From contig WARS01000011.1 of assembly GCA_008933995.1 (NCBI GenBank), positions 9,701,516 to 9,765,515 on the forward strand: DNA of 64,000 nt, read 5' to 3'. Under the pieces are notes generated by a model that was given only the letters and a program-made list of their open reading frames with translations, made no database searches and was not told where the DNA came from. Positions 12,757 through 24,600 of the stretch are shown here, one piece after another (the first letter of the stretch is position 1; each line of letters starts with the position of its first letter). The stretch is from Datnioides undecimradiatus. Taxonomy: Eukaryota > Chordata > Actinopteri > Lobotiformes > Datnioididae. A program made the position numbers and the translations under genes.

Positions 12757-15700
12757 ACACACACACACACACACAAAAGGTTATTTGTATATTGTTAGAC
12801 TCAGTTTTCATTAATTAACTTGTTCAAGCAAGAGAAATCTGTGATGTAAATAAGTTAATGTGCTGTGTCAGGACAATGAGTTAAATTTTTGAAATACCAT
12901 CATAAATATTATAATGCACCATCAAAACTAATTAAATTCATGTACTTATTTAAATGTTTAATCATAACGCTATTTGTTTTTGACAGTGATTTTCATTTCA
13001 TTCTTATTTTTATTTGTTTCGAACACTATTCGAACACTCTTTTTTTGGCACCAAACTAGTGCAAAATGAATACATCAAATTGAGGAATGCAAAAAAAGGT
13101 TTTAAGTTGCTGATAATATTTAGTTGCGTAGCTGTCATCAATAGTAAACTGTTTAAGGGCCTGGGTGTAGAGGGAGCAGCAGGTTTTGTTTAATTGTCTT
13201 ATACTTAATTCAACACTGCTCTTTCTACAGATAAGGAAAGCTCAACTTATATCTGAAGGAAAAGAAAACTCTTTTGTCAAAGCTTGCATTAAAGGTTCCT
13301 GTACATAATCAGTATGTCACTCTTGTGTTGTTGCTCATTTGCTGAAACATACCTGAAATGTGATTGAAGGATATCCGACCATACCTCCAAGCCATCTCAA
13401 AACTTGATTTATGAAACCCAGGATGGCAAGAAAGGCTATCAGATTTGCTGCAATGTTAGCAACAAGACCGATTGAGGCAGATGCACCATTGCTAGCAGCC
13501 TCCAGAATGTTCTGCTCTTCTCTAGGGATTTAAACCAAAAAGTAATTTAACTCACAAAAGTAGAAAAATCATGATAGGGAAGGGAAATGAGTAAGAGACA
13601 GACTCACCCAGAAGCCACTTTAATATTTTTTTCTGACTTGAAGGGACTCTCCTCTGTCTCTGGGTAAGACAGTTTGGAAATGGCCAAGGCACATGGAGCA
13701 GCCATCACAGAGGCTGATATTAAGGAAGATGCATCAATCTGCAAAATCCGATGAAATTTAATTCACTTCAATGTGGTGAAATTACTGAAAATGAAACAAA
13801 TTTTAGTTGATGCTAATTCACACAACACAGTAGTGTCCTCTCTTTGGTCTGTGATTTGAGCCTTTAACTAGATGCAGAACAGCCTTCTAAAGATCATCTT
13901 TGCTCATGTGTCTTCATCACTATTTGAGTGCAGCCTCTTCTGTGGAAAAGTACTCAAGATGCCAGTAACATTATTAAAATACCAATACCAAATACATATC
14001 AAAATACCAAAATAGGGGGAAGTTCCCCTCAGACTAAACTTTCTCCATTGGCTGCCAGTCACCATAGAATTGAAATAAAGGTGTTCTTTATTGTTTTCAA
14101 ATATGTTCACCATCACACTCTGGATTTAATCATTGGCCTCCTCTCAAGGTATATTCTTAAATCACTGTTGTATGGTAATCTTCTCCATCCAAGACCTTAA
14201 GCTGCTGCTGCTGCTGCATTTAGTTTATAATAATTTAAGAACCTTGCCCTTTAACTTTTAAAAGTAAAATATAATCTGCTTTCACATAGATACAAACTAC
14301 TGTTCATTCTTTTATACTGTGGTATGTTTTATATGTTGAATGAATACAGCTTCATCTCACCCCAAATGAAATAAATGCTCCCATGACACTGCCTGCAATT
14401 GTGGCAAATCCTCCAGTCAAAACAGCATGGATCTCAGATTTAGTCATGTCCTTCAAATAAGGGCGGATCAGCAGTGGAGCTTCAGTCTGCAGCACGACAA
14501 ACATGAAGTAAATGAAAATATTAACCGTAAGTGTTTTTTACCGAGGTTATTTATGATTATTTATGTAATGATCATAAAACTTAAGTACAGATAGATTGGA
14601 GCTCATTAAATTTCAAAGCCAAATGTAGTTAGACTTGTGCCAAAGATAGTGCTGCAAAGACACCAAGCCTTGTCCAGAGTACCTGTCCAACAAATATATT
14701 GCCTGCCACACTCAAGGTCTCTGTAGGAGAGGTCCCCATCGTTATCTGCATAACCCATGAGATCTGCGTGGACAAAAACACATGGCTATCTGTCATGGTA
14801 TGCTACTGCAGGCATAAGCAATAAACACCCAGACCTACAGGAATATACGGTGCTGTGAGGTACAAGTTTTAATCTCTCTTTACCTTCAAAATGAGCCACT
14901 GCATTACCCCCAAAAAGTAAAGGACAGACATCACACTGCTGAAGAATACAACAATGGGCAGAGCCTGCAGAAGGAATCAAAACTAAAGTTAAAAACATAA
15001 AAATTTCAATAATTTGTAATCTTTGTTTAATGCCCATATTCAAGAAGGAATCCATTATCATCCACTTACTTGAAAGGCAAAAATGTTTGCAATCAGATCC
15101 CCAAAAACAAATGATGACCCTTCTTTGGTATAGTCAAGGAATATCTGTCATGATAGGAAAAATTATTATATTTCAGATGATTACTTCTCTCCTCACTCCA
15201 TTCATTCCTGACATATATAAATAGCATTCATTGCTCAATATTATAGATTATACAGTAGGTTGTCATGGCACATTGAAAGACACATTACAAAACACATTTT
15301 AAAAAAACACATGCCTGTGCACACATTAATGCTAACTCAACCCTTTAATGACCCAAGAATAAGGGTGAACAGCATAATAAAATGGCTCTAAAGATAAGCA
15401 TGTAAGATACTCTCAAGTTCAAGTATATTGGGCCCCGGTAGATAAGAAACACTGTGGAGAGTCTGTTGTGCAAACCAAGAGCTATGAGATAATGTGAATG
15501 GAAATGCCTGACCACACATTTTACAGCAGTAGTGCTCCTGCATATTTTAAGTATATATTTATTTTATATTATGTATAAATTTTATATTTATAATTTTGGA
15601 TGCTTTTAATATTATACAGTAATGGTATTTGCAGCTGAGTTTCTCAGGAAAATAATTATATTCATGATAAATAAATATGCATTATATTATCTTTGGTAAT

Positions 15701-17802
15701 GATGTGGGAGTTGATTACTGGATATATTTATGTCACTCAGTTTTTATCATCTGTGTGTCCTATTATTTAATACAATGAGATCACAAACATTCCTAAGTAT
15801 TTGCTGATGTGAAATTGACACGTTCCTCCCACTGAACAGCATACTTATTACTTTTTTTAACGTCCTAGTTCAATACCTGCACTTGTTTTCCAAGCCACTG
15901 GAAAGCAATCAGTCCAGGTTGTGTTCTTATAACAAAAAGGCCAATACAGAACTGCAGCCCGAGACCCCAAAACACTGTCCTCCATGATACCTGAAGAAAA
16001 AATAAAAAGGACAAAAAGGAAGTAGTTAGACCACCCGTGTACCAGGAAGTCTCTATAAAGCCTCATGTTATTGCAGGGAAGCACTTGTGCTAAACCTTAA
16101 GATGATAGTGGCACAAGGCCAAATGATATCCAAAGTCTCAGCAAAACAGAGACAAGATAACTTGTAGGATAACATGCAAGCCTGTTATGGAACAGTTGTC
16201 ACTACCGTAATTGTTGATCTTTGAGAAAAGAAGACTCAGTTGACTCAGTGCAACACTCACCGCTGTCCTGTGTGCTGATAAGAGGAATAGAAGCACGATG
16301 AACATGCACACACCTCCGAATGAGATGAGCTGCTCAGGACGCTGGCTTGTGTCTATGATGAGCCACACCACAAACAGGGCAAAAACTATGACAATGAAAA
16401 CCCTGAAAACACAGAAAAACACACCTTTTCTCATGACCAGATTCCATAATGTGTAGCTTATTATCATCTTAACAACAATGCCACAATGCCATGAAAATAA
16501 GATACCTGCTCACCATTTTATCCATTTCAAGTTAGATTTAAAGCATCTAACTGCAGGTCTGAAACACTCACTGATGCTCTCTCCTTTATACTCCTTCAAA
16601 AGCTCATATGATTTTGCAACAACAGCCAAACTGGTTAGGACTACAAGAGCGATGGCCCTCTGGAAATCCAATACACAGGCTGCAATAAAGTATGCCACAT
16701 AACCTACAGAACACAGGAGAGAGTCAGAGAATCATAGCCTATAATCACATGATTATTGCAGCACAACAGCACCATAATGAATAAACTGCTACTGATTGTC
16801 AAATTAATTAATACATTTGAACAGACTTTTTATATTCTACCTGCTCCAAGTATGCCCAGCGCAATGTATTTGAAGGTTTTTGAGTGAGCCTTGATGTAAT
16901 CCTCTGTGGCATTAATCGGCTTGGAAACTTGGCTAAAGTACAGGACAAAGTAAACGTGAGGTCCAATTGTGTACAAAACATACTTTTATTTGAAATAAAA
17001 AATCTTTCACAAATAGTATGTGAAGTGATGTGTATTTGCCCTAAAGTTAATTTGTATAAAGTAAAATAAAATCTCAACAGTCTCAACAGAAGCAAATACA
17101 ACAGCACAAATTTTCTGTTGTATTTACATTAATTACGCACACTGCTGTGTATTTACAGACAATAAAAACAGAATCAACTTTAGAAGGGCTTACCACTCTG
17201 CACCTGCTGTGATAACTGTACCCAGAGGCACTGTACCCTCAACAAAACAATTGTCATTTTTGTTTTAAAAAACTCAGTCTCTCGAAAGGACACACCTTAA
17301 GTATGATCCCAGTCCCTTTTTAGTCTTTTGAGTTTGCGTTTTGATGCTGTCACTATCAGTAATGTTGTCCTCCTAAGAAAGTAAAGGCATTTTATTGTTT
17401 TAAAAATTATCATGATGTACCATTATCCTTAAAAATGAAATGTGATACATACCTCTATTTCAAAAGCCTGGTTGTCCACGCCATTTCCGTTGGCATGGGT
17501 TATGTGTTTGAGCTGGACACCGTTGGTTTCCCCTGAAACCACTGAAAAATGAAAAATACAGTCATTGTTCACTTCTATGCAGCAGCCTGTGGGAAAGCAG
17601 CTTTGACTTGAACAACTAGGAACACTATGCGAGTAACAAGCTGTCTTTCTATATATTCTGTGAGATTAAAAAAAAAATCTTTAAATTAGTCCACAGATTT
17701 CTCGCAGCTTATGTTGTGAAGAAAGGTGCACAAAAGATACCAGTTCACAACTGTAAACAAAGTGCTTGATTCAAGGAAAAGCAGAGCTAATGGCTTACTC
17801 AT
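11866..17802 (-). CDS. slc28a1: concentrative (sodium-coupled) nucleoside transporter, SLC28 family
   Basis: Eighteen exons on the minus strand: 17799-17802, 17453-17541, 17296-17372, 16841-16932, 16514-16703, 16261-16402, 15877-15990, 15070-15144, 14884-14964, 14683-14763, 14361-14486, 13608-13738, 13353-13521, 12519-12716, 12346-12427, 12161-12259, 11972-12077, 11866-11914. All phases join to a 634-residue protein; the family is about 650. Family hallmarks: DTSQRPEQL after a membrane segment, [42 protein letters not shown] and the signature [12 protein letters not shown]. These plasma-membrane proteins import nucleosides with sodium. Paralogues A1, A2 and A3 are hard to separate by eye; I chose A1 because alpk3 and znf592 flank it as in human. 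The first coding exon holds only ATG plus one base. The C-terminal tail after exon 17 is short. Confidence 0.93.
12723..12775. repeat. CA/GT microsatellite abutting a splice acceptor
   Basis: About 53 bp of almost pure CA (GT on the transcribed minus strand), interrupted once by AT. It ends 7 bases from the acceptor of the 198-nt slc28a1 exon 12519-12716, so it takes the place of the usual polypyrimidine tract. Confidence 0.95.
14030..14160 (+). mobile_element. decayed LINE reverse-transcriptase fragment in a slc28a1 intron
   Basis: The plus-strand frame reads [23 protein letters not shown], which parallels the LHWLPVxxRIxFKxxxxxYKxL segment found near the end of ORF2 in many fish non-LTR retrotransposons. 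It is short and degenerate, without the catalytic core, so this is only a fossil piece. Confidence 0.45.
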
Positions 17803-18299
17803 TGTGCGTCCTTCTAAACCCGGCTGCCAAATGCTGCCCTGTAAAAAACACTGCGGGAAAATATACTGTGCACTCGATGAAACATCTTATCATTAATTAA
17901 CAGACACGTTGCACAATGCTCTGATCTTTCACAGGAAGCACAGAAAAGGACGTAAGCACACGTGTGATAGTGCAACAGAAATGATTTAATAGACCTTACA
18001 AAGCAACATTTGATTAGACGTGATGTTGACCATGTTCACCAAGTCACTGAAGCAACAGATGATAAGATGTGAATTCTAGTTGACATTCACAAACACTTGC
18101 TGACTTTGAGCCCAAAAAAATGATATGTGACAATACAGGGGACTACAGAGTGGATTAATCATGAATGAGTTATGGGTGTGCTCCACCCATGTAAGTCATA
18201 AAAAATCTCTGAGACTGATGAGTAGCTCTTGTTTGCAAGAAAGACTTACTAAAAATACATTTCTCAGAAGCGTGTGTGAGAACCAAATGATGCATAAGA

Positions 18300-18475
18300 C
18301 TCATAGAGACAGGGGGTCACCACAGCGAATCATTCTTCAATCTTCTTGTTCATTAAAACAACATAAAAATATGTTATTTCTATAGAAATATTGAAAAACA
18401 TATTTAGATCTTTTCCTTTGGGCTGTTCCCTTCAGGGGTTGCCACAGCGAATTATTCTTCAATCTTCTTCCATCT
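18300..18475 (+). repeat. two copies of a teleost retroposon tail motif
   Basis: The phrase CCACAGCGAATCATTCTTCAATCTTCTT occurs at about 18319-18346 and, with one change, at about 18440-18467. The second copy is preceded by a CCTTTGGGCTGTTCCCTTCA segment typical of fish LINE/SINE 3' tails. The copies lie about 120 bp apart in the same orientation. The family was not determined. Confidence 0.5.
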
Positions 18476-18490
18476 CACTAAATCTATCTT

Positions 18491-18521
18491 TATCTAAATA
18501 TCTGAAAAAGATATTTAGATA
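18491..18521. repeat. perfect 13-bp inverted repeat (hairpin)
   Basis: TATCTAAATATCT and its exact reverse complement are separated by five bases (GAAAA). It is AT-rich and lies next to the retroposon tail copies, so it may belong to the same insertion. Confidence 0.8.
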
Positions 18522-20879
18522 ATATCATTTAATTATTTGCCCTTACATCAAAATTGAATTAGCTCTTACACACACTGGCAGACAGCTACAGCTTATTATT
18601 CTACACATTATAAAAGCTGTTTGATTTGTGGCAGATGGTCCTACATATTTTCAAGGGCTACAGTGAAAAGAAAAGAAAGTAGTTTTCCTGTAACTTTATT
18701 GACTAAAACTGTGACTATACCTGAGGTTATATGCTACTGTTTGTGTGCTTTGTTATACACACATTGCAGTGCAGATTCACATAGCACTGAAATGAGTTAA
18801 AGCTGTTATCTGGACCATTTAATATATTGCAATGCAATTTGTACTTGAAGATGATTCATAATTAGACATAATGGCAGTTATTTCTATTGACTGCTGCTGT
18901 AAAAATCTGATCTTATCTCACACACACGCACACACACAAATCTCAGACTTCTCATGAAATGGGTTTGTCTACGGATCATGTCACCCAATGGGAACTCCGT
19001 CTGTATGGATGGATATGACAAGCATTAATTCTTGTTTAGAGTACATGTGCAGGACATTTAAGTTTTTAGTGAGCCTTGTAGACCCTGAAATTGACTGAGA
19101 GCAGAGATTAATGACCTGAACAGATTTGGTTGTATAACATTAAATGTCTTGGTTTGATAACCTAACACCTTCCTTTTATGTACGCCATCAACTCATTTGC
19201 CAACGGACTAAGTTTTAGTAGTTTATATGTGACAGCCGAAGCTGTGACGGAGAAAACACTTTTGGAAGGACCACGGTAATGCATACAAAAACAAAACAAA
19301 AAAAACCCCATGTAATATCAAACTGTATTTATGCACTATTTCACCATTCCCTTTAAACTTATATTAGTGTGATTTTTTCTTCCTTATTAAGCAATGATCA
19401 GTTAACTGTAATTTAAACCAAAAAATACCAATGCATTTTTACTCAATCAAAGCTAAATTTCCACAGCAACACAGAGCATTTTGTCTGACTGCACTGCATA
19501 GCCTATGAAATATAAAAACGTCTTAAACAGGAATAGGTGTCATCACTTTCCAGCCTGACTAGCGGGAAGGAAAAGGTAAGAACATTGTTGCCCTCAAAGC
19601 TGTCTTACAGGCTGTTAATAGCTAACGTCTTCAAAAAGACACACTTCTGGTTGGCTTAAACTCTGAAACTCCTGAGGTCATGGATCTTGCAGAGAACCTA
19701 AAAACTGAGCCTGCCCCTCCTCTTCAAATAAGACTGGGATGTTTGCTCAAGCCATATTAAATCAGACACATACAACTGGAAAACTGGGGCTCCAGTTCAG
19801 TGTCCATTTTAAAGTACAGCATGAGTTGTGATGTTTTACACATTGAAAATGTGGCAAATGCTGTACCAGCTTCATTGATAATCTAGTTTTGATTCCACTT
19901 TTTGAATTTATTTCAATCATTTATTTCAGCCATGACTTATATTGTTTAATTTGCCCAGTAATCCTTAGTGAATATATAAAAACAAACACTAAAACAATAC
20001 CTTATCTGTCTGCAGTTCCACGTGATTTACAGCATGCGCAGGCTTTTGACAAGAACAAACAGTGGAGCTGGTGCATTGTTTCTTTTATTTACATCCTGAT
20101 TATAGATTGACAAAGATCAATAAAACACTATTAAAACACTGACTGCCACAGTGAGGTCACTGAGAATATCATGGATATGAGATTCTTGGGTTGTTTTGCT
20201 GTTAAAATCATCATCCAGCTGGTAATTATGACTTTCATTTTGTTATTTTTCTGATGACTGTGATGACAATAATATTAAGGAGAACTCAACACAATGTATC
20301 TAAAACACACTGACCAATCCCCAGGATAGAAACATCTATTTTAAAAGGCATTGTGTTTATTTTGTTTTACAGTATGTGCAATATCGTTGCCAAGTGAATC
20401 TTCCCCATTTCCTTTTATTTGAACTAGAGACGTATATCAAGCAGAGCAGATCTAACAAAAAAATCCTGTTTGAGTTCCTGAACTTATTGAAAGTACAGGA
20501 TTAAATTGTGTGACTACCCATTTAATTACCCACAGAGCAAGATTGGTATACCAGACACACCTGAACTTTAAAGAATTATAATATGAGCAATCCATAAATT
20601 TTATTAACGTACCGCTGAAAACAATGATGCAGGTAAGGTGAGAAGGAGTAGATAATCTTAAGCAGTGCCTATGGTATTTGGGTGAATGGTTTGTTGGGGG
20701 GCCCATAATTCAGTTAAAGCAGAGGAGGTCCTCTCGATGTGGGCATGGTCCATGAAATTCTTCCAGCCATGACAGACATGTATGTGTTTTAGAATTGATT
20801 AGGGTAAAAGTAGGATGCTACCATTATGCATTACCTACGTCAGACTACTTACCAGTTGCAATAATAGCGGTCTTTTTTC

Positions 20880-21300
20880 ATTTTTAGCGGCTGAGTAACC
20901 GGACATAATAAATCGCATTCCTGTCTCTTTCAAGCGGTCCATGGCACCGCCTCTCGTCTGCAAGACGGCGTCGCGGGCTTGAATCGCCCAATAAGAGGAA
21001 AAGGAAAACGAAGTTAACGCTAGTAGCTTTTAGCCTAGCTATGAAACGCTGCAATAGCTATAACCGACCGGTTCTCACTTAGCGTCCACAGTTAACAGGC
21101 TATAGAGCTAATTTGCTAGAGTTGTTAAACGTAACCGGATCAAATGGTAAGCGCACTTGTGCACCGATAAGTTTTCTAGCAAGGCTAAAGGATTTGCGCG
21201 ATAGCATGTTGCTAAGCTTGATTGCTAACTGGCTGCCTTGGATCCCGTTATGTAGCTACTCCGCTAGGCTGACTCTAGCTTGTTAGCTACGCTAACAGCA
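20880..21300 (+). promoter_or_regulatory. probable znf592 promoter / untranslated first exon region
   Basis: A local rise in CpG (for example around 20940-21000, with GACGGCGTCGCGGG) in otherwise CpG-poor DNA, about 0.7 kb before the znf592 start codon. The segment also contains many GCTAGC/TTAGC-type words. Exact exon ends cannot be read without transcript data. Confidence 0.4.
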
Positions 21301-21665
21301 AAACAACTTTTACATAGGACGGCATGTAAAGGTATTGCGAACATAAAACATGGAAACCTTAAAGTTTGTGTTGAATATTTATGTGTTTATGTTATAGTGT
21401 CTTCACGCATGCCATGGTACTAAATAATGCGTTAGCTCCATAGAAGACAGGCAGACCTTGTTATCGTTTAGCATGCTAACTAAGGCTAACATTAGCATAG
21501 GGGACGTTACCCAGCTGCTAAACAGGTATTAGTCAATCTGTAAAATATCTCTCTAATCCTGACAACAGTTCCTTTAGTTTTCCCTACAGTGCACACTGTG
21601 TGATTCGAAATATATCACATTAAGTAAACATATGTGGTTCTGCAGGTTTATGACCCTGTGCAGCC

Positions 21666-24600
21666 ATGGGTGACGTGAAAACCCCAGATTTTGATGATCT
21701 TCTGGCTGCCTTTGACATCCCAGATGCCACAGGGTTGGATGCCAAAGAGCCCATCCAGGGGAGTCACGAGGAGGCGGAGAGTCAGCTGAAACACACAGGG
21801 ATATGTCTGGATGATAGCTTATTGAGTAACCAAGCTGTCGCAACAGCAGATATTCCTGCTGTAAGTGTTATTGTAAAAAACACAAGTCGCCAGGAGTCAC
21901 TGGAAGGTTTCGGACCAGCCTTGCAAAATGGATTCAGGGGACAAGAGACCTCCATTGACACTGTTGAGACAACCAACACTGGCTTTTCTAAATCATTTGT
22001 CTCTGCTTTGAACGGGGAGAGTTCAAGAGAGCTTCTTGGAAAGGCACCTATTCAGCACAAACCAGATGGAACACCAATATTTTCCCAGTCACTTTCACAT
22101 TTCAGTCCCATCTCCAGTCCTGAATCTGAAGACACTCAGTGTAGTAGAGAAGAAATGCATCCAAAAGAGAGACCATGTTTCCCTGAGGCTTCAGTTTTGG
22201 TGGAACCTTCAATCCCAGACAGTCCCAAAAAACTGGACATCAGCATGTTTGATGACTGTCCAAAGGACTCTGATATTCCCCAAAACACTCAGAGGAGCAG
22301 ATCAGAAAGCAGTAGAAGCGAAGCGCCCTCTGACATCAATCTCAGCAACGAAACAGATAGAACACCTAGAATACAGAGTGCACTTCCCCAACCAAGCATT
22401 AACCAGAACTTTATTGAAACCAACTGCAATTCAAGAACCACAGTGGATGATCCAACTCCTTATTCACAAGGAAAAGCTCAAACGTCTAAATTGTCCTCTT
22501 GTCTTGAGGCTCTGGTGGCTCTGAATGCTAGAAAAGATCCCAGAGAGTCGTCAGTGGTTCAAAATGACTGCATTAAAGCAAGCCCCAATGTGCCTATATC
22601 ACCTCGAAGTCCTAGAAGTCCACTGGAAGCTGTGAAACGGTTAATGAAACCCTCTGATAGCCCTGTAAGCATCTGCAGTGATAGTAGTGGTAAAGCATCC
22701 CCTGCAGTGGCTTCTGGGTCACCCCCTGCCATTCCCAGGGTCAGAATCAAGACCATCAAAACCACATCTGGGCAAATCAAGCGCACAGTCACCAGTGTGC
22801 TGCCTGATTCTGAGACAGATGAAGTTCACTCCGCATATGAATCCTCTCCATCACAGAGTATGATTAGCGAGGATTCTTACTGTAATATGTCTCCTCATCA
22901 GTCACAAAGTACAGCTGTAGATAGTATGGTTGGAATACAAACTAAAGGTACCCTAGCTAGGACATCACCAAAAGTTGTACACAAAAAATCTGAGGCTCAC
23001 TCCAGGAGATCAAGCGTAATGCAGTCCACAGCAGTATTCCACAACACGAGTGGTCCTGTCAAACGATCTGCTCCACATCAGGGGCAGAAGCCAAAAAGAG
23101 GATCAGCCACAGCAGGCCAGACAGCTAGCACAAACTTCCTTCCCAAAGCAATGCACTTAGCTAGTCTCAACCTGGTCCCTCACAGTGTTGCTGCTTCAGT
23201 AACTGCACGGTCCACCTCTCATCAAAGCCAACACACACTTTCATCTACAGTGTACAGCACTGTCCCCCTGGTGCATCAGGTCAAAACAGCTGAACCGTAT
23301 CCTCACACGTCCATTCCCAACACAGCAGCAGGAACCTTAAATAGACTGTTGAATAATGCCAACCCTGTGCCTACATATGTGCCCAACCTGAATCCCCCTC
23401 CAGAAAGCAATATCAACCTTCCCCCACGTGGATACTGCTGCCTCGAGTGTGGGGACTCCTTTGGAGTCGAGAGGAGTCTTGTGTATCATTACAGCAGGAG
23501 AAGTGTTCACATTGAAGTTGGGTGTACGCATTGTGCAAAGACGATGGTGTTCTTCAACAAGTGTGCCTTGTTGGCACATGCACGAGAGCACAAGAACAAC
23601 GGCATGGTGATGCAGTGCACACAGCTCCATATGAAACCCATAGCAGAGGAACAAATGTTTGCACCCATAAGTACTGAACCAGTGAACGTGGACTCCTACA
23701 CTTCACCATCACGGTCACCTAAAAACCAACCTGTCCTGCCCCTTTATCCAGACAATGTCATTCGCCACCGACTTCGATGCTTGGAGTGTAACAAGCAGTT
23801 ACCTGACTACAAAGCGCTTGCAGGTCATTACCAGAGGCCATCAGAAGATGTGGAAGGACTAGTGAGTATTGAAATGTTAAGGGTGAGCCTGTTAGTCAGT
23901 CGCTCAACCCTACTTCCTAGTCTGTCTGTTGTTCTCACTTTTAAGTCAATTTTTTCCTTTTTAAGACAAAAGTCTTAAAATAAAAATATTTAATTTGAAA
24001 AGCAGAGACTAGAACAGAACCAAATCTTGAGGAAGCTTGATATTCATTTGGTGCTCTTGTGAGTATTTACAGCAGAAGGATGGGGAGTGTGTGGGATTGA
24101 CTGAAAACAACATACATAGAGCACACATTAATTTTAATGAAGGAATCTGATACCCAATGCAGCACTCATTTGTGTGTTTTTCATAGTTTTTGTACAACAT
24201 TTGAGGTCTGTGGCACTGAGTAAATGGGCCATATTAGGTTGGCTGTACCAAGTATCATACTTGTTTTTAGGATCAGATCCTTACTGGTGTTACTCTTTTA
24301 TTGACAAGAGACTTATTACTTAGATGCACTGTGACCAGTATTTCTGTATTTCCATATTTCATCATTATAATTTTGTATTTTTCCCCTATTTACTTTTATA
24401 AAACAGATGTGTAAGGTGTGCTCAATGTTGTTACCCAACAAGTGCAGCTTCAGAGCTCACGAACGCATTCATGCACACAAGTCCCCATACTGCTGTCCTG
24501 AGTGTGGCGCCCTGAGTCGTTCTGCAGATATACAGAAGCACGTCAAGGAAAACTGTCTGCATTACGCTCGCAAGGCTTGGTACAAGTAAGTAAGCATGAA

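Larger units (their letters stand above)
17803..20860. other. intergenic region upstream of slc28a1, no gene seen
   Basis: AT-rich DNA between the divergent slc28a1 and znf592 genes. It contains the 5' untranslated part of slc28a1 just above 17802, the repeat copies described at 18300-18521 and a short CA run near 18925. Open frames here are short and show no domain. Confidence 0.6.

Noticed and set aside
12429-12776. 115-codon minus-strand open frame starting with repeated Cys-Val
   Set aside because: The start is just translated GT microsatellite; only the middle (12519-12716) is a true slc28a1 exon.
17203-17246. Possible extra slc28a1 exon with a good GTAAG donor
   Set aside because: Its 44-nt length would break the frame between exons 17296-17372 and 16841-16932, which join correctly without it.
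20452-20706. 84-codon minus-strand open frame upstream of znf592
   Set aside because: No domain seen; it may lie in an unrecognised repeat, but nothing supports a gene.
21574-21843. Minus-strand open frame over the znf592 start
   Set aside because: Shadow of the conserved znf592 N-terminus.
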